In this document: one piece after another, positions 25,201 to 32,903 of the stretch
Position numbering within the stretch: position 1 is the stretch's first letter
Layout of the letters: every line of letters begins with the position of its first letter
NCBI GenBank assembly: GCA_004293915.1
Contig: RDZG01000079.1
Location: 1 to 64,000 of the forward strand
DNA: 64,000 bases
Direction of reading: 5' to 3'
Origin: Bacteroidota bacterium
GTDB lineage: Bacteria; Bacteroidota; Bacteroidia; Cytophagales; UBA9547
Program-made: the position numbers and the translations under genes
The notes under the pieces: model-generated
What the model was told of the DNA's origin: nothing
What the model saw: only the letters and a program-made list of their open reading frames with translations
The model's database searches: none

Positions 25201-28200
25201 GCTCCTGAAACGATCAATGGTGTGATAGGTAATCCAACACAAATTCCAGTAAGACTTACTAGGTTTGGTTTAGGAGGAATAGGATAATATATAACTGAAT
25301 CTTTGCGAGGCAACGATGTGCAACCAGCAAATGTAAAATTTGGATTTACTACTAATCCATCATGTATAGTCTGTGTATTATAAAAATAAAATATCATTGG
25401 ACTAGCAACTGATGTGTTGTATGTCCAAATTGGAGCAGATGTTGCAGTAATTGTTTCTGCTGTGTTATAACTTGTTGTAGTGGCGATTATTGTTGATAAA
25501 GTACTGGAATTGTACCATTTTAGATTTCTTAATCCACTTTGAGCAACTAGCACTGGGAGCTTATTTCCAACACAAATTTTTTCTTTACCTATAGCAAGTG
25601 GAATATTAGTTGGAATAGCAGGATTAGTTCTTAATAGAACATTCAAATTTCGAGATGTGCTAAAACATCCGTTTACATTTTGCCTAACCGATAAAGTATA
25701 AGAAGTATTATTTTCAGGAAAATTAGCACCTAAAAAAGAAGTAGAAAGTGCTTCTTGATAACGAGTATTTCCTGTAGTGGTAGAAATTTGATTGATACCC
25801 AGTATCGAAGTATTATAACTCCATTCAAAATCTTGATTTGGCAAAATCAAGGCGTCTGCACGTACTAATCCGTGTGTTACAGTTCCTGCACAATAAGCAG
25901 TATCATACGTATTGGGTCTTATTGGTGTATTTCTATATTCAAAAGAAATAATGTTTTTATTACTAACACACAAATCTTTGTCAGTAACATCTGCTAAAAA
26001 ATAATATAATCCAGATACTGTATTTGTAATAAATCCGCGTGATAATGGATTAAATGATTTTGTAGGATTAGTTCCAGAAATAGATGCATTTAATACTGTT
26101 CCTGTTACAGACGAAAACCAATTTATAAAACCACTTGGAATTGTAGTACTTGCAATTAAATCTGGCATTGAAAAACCTGTACAACTATAATTCAATCCAG
26201 CAATAGTTATAAATGGAGGTGTAACGATATCATTTACTATAACATTAATTTTGCGTGTCAAACTTTTGCATCCATTTGCTATTTGTCCAATATTATAAAC
26301 ATTTACTCCTGGCACACTTTTATACATTCCTGTTGAAAAAACACTATTAACAGTTGATGTAATAGTAGTTAAATAATAAATAGGAGATGTTTCAAAACTT
26401 GATAATCTTATTCCAATAACCGTGTTTGGACTTAAGTCATAGCAATAAGGTTTTTGATTTAGTATTGTATCTGTTGCCAACAGAAAACCGCTCATATCGT
26501 CTTTAAAAACTGATGGTGGTTCCGGAATTTGAAAAACAGATACGGTAATAGGCAAATAGTTTACACTTTTGCAAGAAGATGCTAAATCGATTGCTTTTAA
26601 ATAAAAAGTATTATTTATGGGAATAGCTGAGCTTACTGAAGTACTAAAAACTCCTTTATGAAAAATCCCCGGCAATGTTGAAACAGTTCCAGTTATTGTT
26701 GATGCAGTTGCCCCTCCAGTAGTTGTTGCCGTATACCATCTAAAATTTACCTGACTTGTAAATACACCTTGTACAGTAACAGGATTAATAATATCTCCCA
26801 AACAATAATTATTAAAACCTACAACAGTAGGTAAAAGTGGTCGAGCAATAAAATTTAATGAAGCCGATCTTACAGTTGGATTTGCACCTAAAAGTGTGGA
26901 AATAAACTCATTACTCGAACATCCATCAGCAAAAGTAGTAAGATAATAGATTGCTGATGAATTAACTGTAACTACATCGGATATAGTATTTGAGCTATAA
27001 ATATTAATGCCAGCAGCAGTAGGGAAAAGATTATGCCAATTGTATGTATACCCAACAACCGTAGTCGATGGCGAGAAAGAAACACTATATGTTGTATCAG
27101 AACAAAAAGTGGTTTGGGCAGAAATAATGCCAGGCACAGTAGGTACAGATTTGATACGAATTATAAAATTTATTGTATCACTTTCGCAACCTGCAATTCT
27201 TTTTTGTGTTCCACAAAAAGTGTAAACTCCAACTGGCGAAGCATTTGTAACTCCAAGTGTTGTAACCAATACTGAAACGCCTACAGTTGTAGTAGTTAAA
27301 ATTTTGGCATTTATGCCAGTACCTGTTACTCGATACCATTTTATAATAGCTCCACTTACGTTATTTTTTACTTTCAATTCAGCAGTATTATCAACATTAC
27401 CTAAACAAAAGCTTTGTATCAGAGGTACATCTCTACTTAATTTACTAATTGCTTGTGCAATATTTACCTCTTGTTTGGTGTTTAAATATGAAAATGGTTG
27501 GCCTCTTGGCAAAGCACCATTTGTTAATGTATCTGCCATTAAATATAAAGGATAACTCGTTGTTGTAACAGTTATTAAAGAAGGAGAAAATCTGAAGTTA
27601 TTAGCATTTCCATAACCTAAACCCGGAGCTGTAGTTACTCCATAATTTAATCCAAAATCTCCTCCAGAAACAGTAGTAAATAAAGGCGTTGGAGCAGTAA
27701 TACTAACTCCTCTTCCCAAAAGCGAAGTTGGGTAAAACTGACTAGGCTGTAAAATACCTGTTAGTGTGTTTAGAGAGATGCTATATTGCTGAAAGTCATT
27801 TATACAAAACCATCCGATTAAAGTCGAAACCTCTTGCAATAGTGGTGGAACAGGATTAAAATTTAAGATAGAAGAAGGATCATAAACGGTAAATGCTCTT
27901 GATTGTATTCCAGTACAGCCAGTTACATTATTAATTGTATGGATATTCAAATTAATAATTTTAGGGGGATATGGTCCGGCAACAGCATTGGGATAAAAAT
28001 ATTTTCCACTTACTCCTTCGCCAGAAAAAGAAAAAGTATGCCCCATAAGATTAAAACTCGGAAGCAATTCTACTCCTTGTGTATTTGTGTAAGGATGCGA
28101 AAAATCAATAAGGTTATTAAACCCTAGTGAAATGTTAGAATTATTATCAGCTTCTCGATACATTTGGTTGCATCCATTAATGCTAATAGGAAATGTATAT

Positions 28201-28883
28201 GTTAATTGTATGTCATTTACTCCAGTGCTAAAACATAATGGATTTATAAATAGCTTACTGCCAGTAAAAGTATAAGATGAGGTATTTGAACAAATATTGT
28301 TCATTGAAACTGTACCACCTGTTGGAAACAAATCTATACTGTATATTGGGGCATTTCTACAAACCTCAGTCTGCCAACCAGCAATATTACCCGAAACAAC
28401 AGACTGTAAACGAGCCAATTGGCTACCAAGTCCAAATCCTGCAATTGCATCTCCAAATTCAGCAGATTTGAAAATACTTGTATTTTCAAAAGCATTTGAT
28501 TCTGATTTTATTTTTAATCCCGAAATTGTAATGCCATCCAATCCAGATAGCATAAGGTTGGTTCCAATAACACTAACATAAACAATTCCTGAAGTGATGG
28601 AAATAACTGCATTTGTGATTTCGGTTCCTGCTCTCAACACATTACCCGTATTTGCTTTAAATTCAAAACCACTTGGTGCATTAAAACTAAAAACTGATGA
28701 AAATGGACCAACCACACCACCAAAATCATAACCTAAATTTTCGTCTATTTCTATATTTCCAATATTTGAATAAAAACCTGATTTGTTGCACATCCCCGAA
28801 ACCGTAGGTACAGTAATAGAAACCGCAGAAAAACTATCTAATCCTAAAAAAAACAAAAACAGGCTTACTAATATTTTTTTCAA
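22236..28883 (-). CDS. large T9SS type A-sorted Ig-like-repeat surface protein
   Basis: A 2215-residue secreted protein (signal MKKILVSLFLFFLGLDSFSA). Residues ~180-1590 are a string of Ig-like domains of about 80-110 residues with a Cys or Tyr in CxG-type contexts and motifs like VPGIISAQTTFCSDTTYSV. Around 1640-1850 comes a jelly-roll-like segment (KSYLNSPCFDFTGFKKPMIN, VLQYSVDGAKSWI). At about 1850-2110 a region resembles the Omp28-type thioredoxin-like domain (TLIEHFENESS, AIKYHTAF, NNVPYTILDG) without its cysteines. The final ~75 residues are a T9SS type A CTD (VEIYPNPAQNQVKIKAENQV, GLYYLLIYFDG). Probably an adhesin or matrix protein attached to the outer membrane. Confidence 0.85.
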   Translation of the reverse strand: MKKILVSLFLFFLGLDSFSAVSITVPTVSGMCNKSGFYSNIGNIEIDENLGYDFGGVVGPFSSVFSFNAPSGFEFKANTGNVLRAGTEITNAVISITSGIVYVSVIGTNLMLSGLDGITISGLKIKSESNAFENTSIFKSAEFGDAIAGFGLGSQLARLQSVVSGNIAGWQTEVCRNAPIYSIDLFPTGGTVSMNNICSNTSSYTFTGSKLFINPLCFSTGVNDIQLTYTFPISINGCNQMYREADNNSNISLGFNNLIDFSHPYTNTQGVELLPSFNLMGHTFSFSGEGVSGKYFYPNAVAGPYPPKIINLNIHTINNVTGCTGIQSRAFTVYDPSSILNFNPVPPLLQEVSTLIGWFCINDFQQYSISLNTLTGILQPSQFYPTSLLGRGVSITAPTPLFTTVSGGDFGLNYGVTTAPGLGYGNANNFRFSPSLITVTTTSYPLYLMADTLTNGALPRGQPFSYLNTKQEVNIAQAISKLSRDVPLIQSFCLGNVDNTAELKVKNNVSGAIIKWYRVTGTGINAKILTTTTVGVSVLVTTLGVTNASPVGVYTFCGTQKRIAGCESDTINFIIRIKSVPTVPGIISAQTTFCSDTTYSVSFSPSTTVVGYTYNWHNLFPTAAGINIYSSNTISDVVTVNSSAIYYLTTFADGCSSNEFISTLLGANPTVRSASLNFIARPLLPTVVGFNNYCLGDIINPVTVQGVFTSQVNFRWYTATTTGGATASTITGTVSTLPGIFHKGVFSTSVSSAIPINNTFYLKAIDLASSCKSVNYLPITVSVFQIPEPPSVFKDDMSGFLLATDTILNQKPYCYDLSPNTVIGIRLSSFETSPIYYLTTITSTVNSVFSTGMYKSVPGVNVYNIGQIANGCKSLTRKINVIVNDIVTPPFITIAGLNYSCTGFSMPDLIASTTIPSGFINWFSSVTGTVLNASISGTNPTKSFNPLSRGFITNTVSGLYYFLADVTDKDLCVSNKNIISFEYRNTPIRPNTYDTAYCAGTVTHGLVRADALILPNQDFEWSYNTSILGINQISTTTGNTRYQEALSTSFLGANFPENNTSYTLSVRQNVNGCFSTSRNLNVLLRTNPAIPTNIPLAIGKEKICVGNKLPVLVAQSGLRNLKWYNSSTLSTIIATTTSYNTAETITATSAPIWTYNTSVASPMIFYFYNTQTIHDGLVVNPNFTFAGCTSLPRKDSVIYYPIPPKPNLVSLTGICVGLPITPLIVSGASMGGPLYRWYIGTTLGVGVSSGSSYRPSINNLTANVSFYSASQTHYIQTGFTGCESPLATNEYVIKPLPNLSITTSKPITNNQISFCSTEPIATFLGSSLGGNFSSTFSGFTNVGSTCTFDPTITFLGFNNTSAIDYTYTELTTGCTDSKKVTIQINKIPGNMSLIIKDATSTSLTGYCATQNESYPLVLNNNQNINGTALVTIYNNSNNYVSSIAGNFLPFDLFQNPAIRNSLDAAQIRLQYKYTLNSSGCSDSISFTKMLYANPTISFLEDSKCEQIPITLISTLTGFLQPASTVIGSAINYKWTGNEISASNPTVSLAGYNGLFSPGTKSIQLKVTTQFGCQNTNTRLVRVGPTPNAILNITDICQNDSTRIIDKSTIANGKIFERTIDFGDTQTYYYINNINGISNESITGHLYNSLGNKLVTMTVVSDLGCIGTTSGNTFILEKINLVSSNGHFQDFSNPTQAAWFSDSKIGKESLNTWTYGIPNKPFMNASGINQSWYVNTLGGKSYPVSQKSYLNSPCFDFTGFKKPMINLDLFVNTRSGADGAVLQYSVDGAKSWISLGGLGNGINWYNSESILSLPSDNPNAPQGWSGLINESKKAFSVRHTLDAIRDSSKVRFRLAFSSADATILSDSTYEGIAIDNFKINQRSKITLIEHFENESSTESKYATRGANGDLFGYGLIGVDSIINSAPDNIVAIKYHTAFPKEDAFNLQNPSDVSVRVLDYEVNNVPYTILDGNVFAANTFANRNTTLEDSLKRLASLQTLLSPDFDLTMNVSTSTNMVSVTVLSRINYTSTSPLVLQVAQIERVVRKNGVNGQTKFESVLRYLIPNPAGTVFNQTWSIGQSKVVSLPYNTNLISNQAMLGFVGFIQNSSTKSVLQAVYNGPNNTNLPLPTSLQSIENQSNLVEIYPNPAQNQVKIKAENQVKKIIISDIAGKKIMQLENQKNTELSINTSDFENGLYYLLIYFDGNYNITKKLIIAK

Positions 28884-29266
28884 TTTATTTTATTTTAAAA
28901 TCTTTATTCAATAAAATTATTTCTCTAGCTAAACTTAATACTATTTCTCTCTGATATGTAAGTTTTATACTGATAAAAAACCACATTTATAGCTAATAAA
29001 TATTTTACGAATATATAAATAAAAAATCAATCTCACGTTTTGGAGGTTTTAAAAAGTATAAAAAAGTTTTTTAAAAGCAAAAAGACAGCTTTATTTCAAT
29101 TTTTATTTATAAAAACAGCTAAAAGTGCATTTCAAAAAAAGAGACATATTTGTCATTTTAGCATGCAAACTACTTTTGCACAAATATAAAAATGTTTGTA
29201 CCTGTTTAACGTTTACCAAGGTTTTACAACCGTTGGAAACGTTTTTTCATTCTCCATTCTCAACTC
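28884..29266. other. intergenic region upstream of the 2215-residue protein gene
   Basis: No gene in 380 bases. On the minus strand CAAATATA at 29181-29188 reads TATATTTG, a -7-type box, about 290 bases ahead of the start. Its end (29241-29282) carries five imperfect heptamers (CATTCT, CCATTCT, CAACTCT, CAATTAT, CCACTAT), the same type as at 30440-30481. Confidence 0.4.
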
Positions 29267-29430
29267 TCAATTATCCACTATTTTCATCACTTTGGCTATG
29301 TGTTTGCCCAAACGTTAGGTGGTGGTTTTGAAAAAATACATGCCATTGGAATATGCACTCAAATCAATATTGGTTTCGTTGGATGAGGTTGTGAATGTTT
29401 GCAATGTTTTGCCTGTTAAATCAGTTAAAT
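29267..29430 (-). pseudogene. orphan T9SS sorting-domain fragment
   Basis: Read on the minus strand this is the last ~50 codons of a type A CTD nearly identical to those of the two metalloproteases: LTDLTGKTLQTFTTSSNET, then LSAYSNGMYFFK. An in-frame TAA replaces part of the KITN segment, after which RLGKHIAKVMKI continues. It begins directly after the stop codon of the Rpn-like gene. It is a remnant of a third protease copy, broken off at the Rpn gene. Confidence 0.75.
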
Positions 29431-30339
29431 TTAAAGTTTTTCAATATCGTTTATTGAAAGTCCAGTAGCTTTGATAATTATTTCTACCGAAACTCCATTT
29501 GATTTTAATGCTTTTGCAACTTCGATTTTCCCTTCGATTTTACCTTCGATTTTACCTTGTATTTTCCCTTCGATTTTTCCTTTTTCTAAACCTTTTTCTA
29601 AACCTTCTTTTGTGGCTGTTTCCAAAGCATAATCAAATGTGTTTTTATTATCTCTAAAAACTTTTAAGCTATATTCGTAGCTATCCATTTCTAGTTGGTT
29701 AAATTTGGCTATTTCGGCTTTTTCAAAAGCTTGGGTAAATACCTCATCTTTAAAAAACACGGGAATAGTTTCAAAATCTTCAAGATTTTTGATAAAATAC
29801 AACCATTTGTCGAGCCGTGTTTTTAGCTGTTCTTCGCCTAAAATGAAATTTGGCATTTCAAGATAAATATAGGTCAATTTATCATAAAATATTTTTCCAT
29901 GTTGATCTTTGAGTTTTATTGTATGTACAACTTCGCTTTTTTCTGGCTCTGTTTCATAATCTTCAAAAGTGAAATCTAAAATTCCTACACAATATACTTC
30001 ACTTAGGTTGTAGTTCCAGTTTCCTTTTTCGGCTTGTTCTCTGATTGGAAAAGTAGAATAATAAATGGTGCGTTCTATAAAATAGTTTTGTTTAGCTTTT
30101 TGCAGCTCAACAATAAATTTTTCGCCATTTTCGCTTTCGCAATAAATATCATAAATAGCTTTTCTGTCTAGTTCTGATTGTCCTAGTTGCTCTGTTTTTT
30201 TGAAATTAATGTCTATAATTTTGTTGCAATCGGGCAAAAGGGCATTTAAAAAATCAATAAGCAAAGGTTTGCTTGCCTCCTCGCCAAATATTTTTTTGAA
30301 TCCAAAATCGGTAAATGGATTGATGTACTTTGCTTTCAT
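29431..30339 (-). CDS. Rpn-family PD-(D/E)XK nuclease / recombination-promoting protein
   Basis: A 302-residue member of the PD-(D/E)XK nuclease-family transposase group (PF12784). It starts with the typical KYINPFTDFGFKKIFGEEAS, followed by the nuclease core DIYCESENGEKFIVELQKAK (D...ExQ) and ERTIYYSTFPIREQ. The C-terminus has a low-complexity GK/EGKIEGKI stretch (about residues 253-275) then VSVEIIIKATGLSINDIEKL. Related Rpn proteins promote RecA-independent recombination. It stands where a third metalloprotease copy seems to have been, ending exactly at a sorting-domain remnant. Its own promoter region is short and shares heptamer arrays. Confidence 0.85.
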   Translation of the reverse strand: MKAKYINPFTDFGFKKIFGEEASKPLLIDFLNALLPDCNKIIDINFKKTEQLGQSELDRKAIYDIYCESENGEKFIVELQKAKQNYFIERTIYYSTFPIREQAEKGNWNYNLSEVYCVGILDFTFEDYETEPEKSEVVHTIKLKDQHGKIFYDKLTYIYLEMPNFILGEEQLKTRLDKWLYFIKNLEDFETIPVFFKDEVFTQAFEKAEIAKFNQLEMDSYEYSLKVFRDNKNTFDYALETATKEGLEKGLEKGKIEGKIQGKIEGKIEGKIEVAKALKSNGVSVEIIIKATGLSINDIEKL

Positions 30340-30439
30340 TGTTAATGTATAACTAAATCACTAAGCAAATTTAAGCTATTTTTGTTAGCTTTTTACAATT
30401 TTGCCTCCAATACACAAATTTTTACACCACAATGTGTCT

Positions 30440-30481
30440 CCATTCTCCATTATCAATTCTCAATTCTCAATTACCCACTAT
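30440..30481 (+). repeat. imperfect heptamer array
   Basis: Six consecutive 7-mers CCATTCT, CCATTAT, CAATTCT, CAATTCT, CAATTAC, CCACTAT, overlapping the last codons of the metalloprotease gene on the minus strand. They match the consensus C(A/C)A(C/T)T(A/C)T seen in other intergenic arrays of this window. Confidence 0.6.
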
Positions 30482-32272
30482 TTTCATCACTTTGGCTATG
30501 TGTTTGCCTAAACGGTTAGTGATTTTGAAAAAATACATGCCATTGGAATAGGCACTCAAATCAATATCGGTTTCGTTGGATGTGGTGGTGTATGTTTGCA
30601 AAGTTTTGCCTGCAATATCTGTTAAAACTATTTCGCTCTCGCCATCAAAACCTGTGGTAAGGTGGACTTTCGAGGTGGTGGGGTTGGGAGAAATAGTTAT
30701 TCTTGAACCAGTTGCGTTTACTTTATCAATATGCTCAGCACTTTCAGTTGCTTCAAACCTTCCTGTATTGCTTTGTGGATTGCAATCTGTAAAATTAACA
30801 CGTGTTGCCCTAAAAAACGAGCCTGATTTGGCTCTAAAATTACCAGAAATCCTTATTTGATCTCTTGCATGAAAAGTAACTTCTGAACCAGATTCTATGG
30901 TATAAGGCAAATTTGAAGTGATATTATGAGCTGTAATGTTCTCAATATTATTGTTATTAACCGTTTGAGGAGGTACTACCACATTTTGTATAAATGGAAA
31001 CAAACCTGCTAAAGTTGGAAATTGCTCATTTAAAACTCTAGCATTATTAGAACTTTTACAAGCTAATAAATGTCCAAAAACACCACCAAAAACACTAGCG
31101 GCAACACATGCAACTACATCTTGATTAGTACCTGTGGCAACACCTTGATAATTTATATTTGGATTTGACCAATAGGGTACTTTTAAATATTCATTTCCAC
31201 TGTTATTATATGCCATTACTGTTCGATATTTATTACCATTTGCCGTTTCAAACCTGTTACCATGTCCGTACATCCGAAACGGAATTGGCGAAGCACTTGA
31301 AATATTATGCTCAGCTCCAAATAAATGCCCAATTTCGTGTGCAAAAGTAAGAATAGGATTAGTTGATGCTACTATGCAGAAACCTTCATCATAATCATTA
31401 GCACCAATTGACTCTGCGACTCCTCCTGCGTCATCAAGTAATCCTGTTAATAGCACACATATATCAGCTTGGTAATAAACACGCTGTGTATGGATTTCAT
31501 CTATTTTACCATCATCTTCATCTTGAAAATCTTCTAAAATATCATCAATGTCTTTATTTTGAGCATCATCATAATTTACTTTCATCGTTTTAGCTAATTT
31601 TATTTTTGCGTTGATATTACTGTTTTCGAAAGTAATATTAGTTTGAGTAATATAATCATGTATCATATCATTGATTTCTCTATATCCCCTAATAATAGCT
31701 TGACTCTCAGCTTTGCTGGTGTATGCCACCAAAACCCTTACAACACAATCAGCATATGGATATATGCTATTATTATTTATTGCAGTATTCTGTTGAAAAA
31801 TACTATTACTATTTTGATCACCATTATTATGTCTTCTTATTTTTCTATTTACACTTGCTGAATCCATTGGGTCAATTTGAACATTTGGAGGAGTATAAGT
31901 GTCATTTTTTAAATTTATAAAACCTGATGTTTCTGATAAATTGTATTGATAAAGGTAGTTTTTACCACTTAATTGTATTGAAATTCTATACAATAGCGTA
32001 TCAGTATAACAGATAAAAATTTGTTGTAAAGTAGAATCATTACTTCCAATTATAGATTTATATTTTTGATAGATGTTGCCTGAATGATTTTTTACAAGAT
32101 ACACGTCTGTTTTATTTTCATAAACCACTAAAATTCTATTATAATAATTTTTAAAATTGATGTAATTCACAATTACATAGGAAGAATCTACTTTTTTATT
32201 TAAATTTATAACTAAATCATTGTAAGAAAAACAGCATGTTGAAGCAAGTAATATGAGTAAAGCAATTTTCAT
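30467..32272 (-). CDS. secreted metzincin metalloprotease with T9SS CTD (copy B)
   Basis: A 601-residue protein with a signal peptide (MKIALLILLASTCCFSYN). The catalytic domain contains the metzincin zinc motif HEIGHLFGAEH (HExxHxxGxxH, about residues 310-320) and a Met-turn YRTVMAYN, placing it with reprolysin-like peptidases. A coathanger-stack-like region follows (ENITAHNITSNLPYTIESG, VTFHARDQIRISGNFRAKSG). The C-terminus is a type A CTD (ISPNPTTSKVHL, LTDIAGKTLQTY, GMYFFKITN). It is secreted and anchored by the T9SS. Its lipoprotein partner ends 8 bases upstream. It is a paralogue of the 32904-34670 gene; the CTDs are nearly identical, the N-terminal regions much less so. Confidence 0.85.
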   Translation of the reverse strand: MKIALLILLASTCCFSYNDLVINLNKKVDSSYVIVNYINFKNYYNRILVVYENKTDVYLVKNHSGNIYQKYKSIIGSNDSTLQQIFICYTDTLLYRISIQLSGKNYLYQYNLSETSGFINLKNDTYTPPNVQIDPMDSASVNRKIRRHNNGDQNSNSIFQQNTAINNNSIYPYADCVVRVLVAYTSKAESQAIIRGYREINDMIHDYITQTNITFENSNINAKIKLAKTMKVNYDDAQNKDIDDILEDFQDEDDGKIDEIHTQRVYYQADICVLLTGLLDDAGGVAESIGANDYDEGFCIVASTNPILTFAHEIGHLFGAEHNISSASPIPFRMYGHGNRFETANGNKYRTVMAYNNSGNEYLKVPYWSNPNINYQGVATGTNQDVVACVAASVFGGVFGHLLACKSSNNARVLNEQFPTLAGLFPFIQNVVVPPQTVNNNNIENITAHNITSNLPYTIESGSEVTFHARDQIRISGNFRAKSGSFFRATRVNFTDCNPQSNTGRFEATESAEHIDKVNATGSRITISPNPTTSKVHLTTGFDGESEIVLTDIAGKTLQTYTTTSNETDIDLSAYSNGMYFFKITNRLGKHIAKVMKIVGN

Positions 32273-32280
32273 TTTTAACT

Positions 32281-32736
32281 TTATTTTAATTTATGAATTT
32301 TTATATAGGCAAAATTATCGAAGTATCCATGTTCAATTATTTTATAACCAACTGTATCAATATATCTATATCTTAAGTTATTTACAACTACTTTTTTAGA
32401 ATTTTTGTCAATGTATAAATCGTATTTCAAATTTTTAACTTTAATAGTAAAATAAGATTTATCGGCTGAACCAGTAATTATACCATTAAAAAAAATACTA
32501 TCATTATTTAGTAACTTTAAAGGATTGCATTTGCATATTTTAATTATTTCCTCTTTGTATGCATAGGTTGTTGTATCACCATAAATAGGATCATAAACAT
32601 CAAATGGTCGAGTTCTACAAGGAAGTACTTGATCACCAGAATTTGAACCTGACGAAGAAGTCATACAATCGCTAGGGTTTACTTTTTTACCGCATGAGCA
32701 AAAGCATATTATCAATATAAATATTATATTTTTCAT
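32281..32736 (-). CDS. lipoprotein partner of metalloprotease copy B
   Basis: A 151-residue lipoprotein (MKNIIFILIICFCSC, then GKKVNPSD). It is a diverged paralogue of the lipoprotein at 34678-35139: both have a Ser/Asn-Ser-Gly stretch followed by DQV, an ICxC(Y/N) segment with KLLNNDS, and the end pattern Y-x-DT(V/L)GY. Both precede a metzincin gene by less than ten bases. Tight coupling suggests an inhibitor, pro-factor or surface anchor for the protease. That role is inferred. Confidence 0.65.
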   Translation of the reverse strand: MKNIIFILIICFCSCGKKVNPSDCMTSSSGSNSGDQVLPCRTRPFDVYDPIYGDTTTYAYKEEIIKICKCNPLKLLNNDSIFFNGIITGSADKSYFTIKVKNLKYDLYIDKNSKKVVVNNLRYRYIDTVGYKIIEHGYFDNFAYIKIHKLK

Positions 32737-32740
32737 ATCG

Positions 32741-32903
32741 CTATTTTTTATAGTTTATTTTTTTCTCTAATTCAATAATATACAAAGTAAGTTCTTCTAT
32801 TTTTTTCATTTGTAGTTTGAGCATCATTTTTTTCGACTTCGCTTCCTGCTGGTACTCCTGGCAAATGTTTGTTTTTAGCGATTTAGCTTTCTACATCTTT
32901 TAG
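32741..32903 (-). pseudogene. duplicated tail fragment of the fibre-like gene
   Basis: A copy of the 3' end of the gene at 35144-35914. It reads KNKHLPGVPA, GSEVEKN, then after a frame change LKLQMKKIEELTLYIIELEK. A stop codon (TAA after KDVES) and the frameshift make it non-functional. The last ~90 bases up to the next lipoprotein ATG are almost identical to those at 35144-35230. It marks the left boundary of the duplicated unit. Confidence 0.8.

Noticed and set aside
22236-28883. Plus-strand ORFs antisense to the 2215-residue protein gene
   Set aside because: Same cause; the minus-strand gene has a signal peptide, repeats and CTD.
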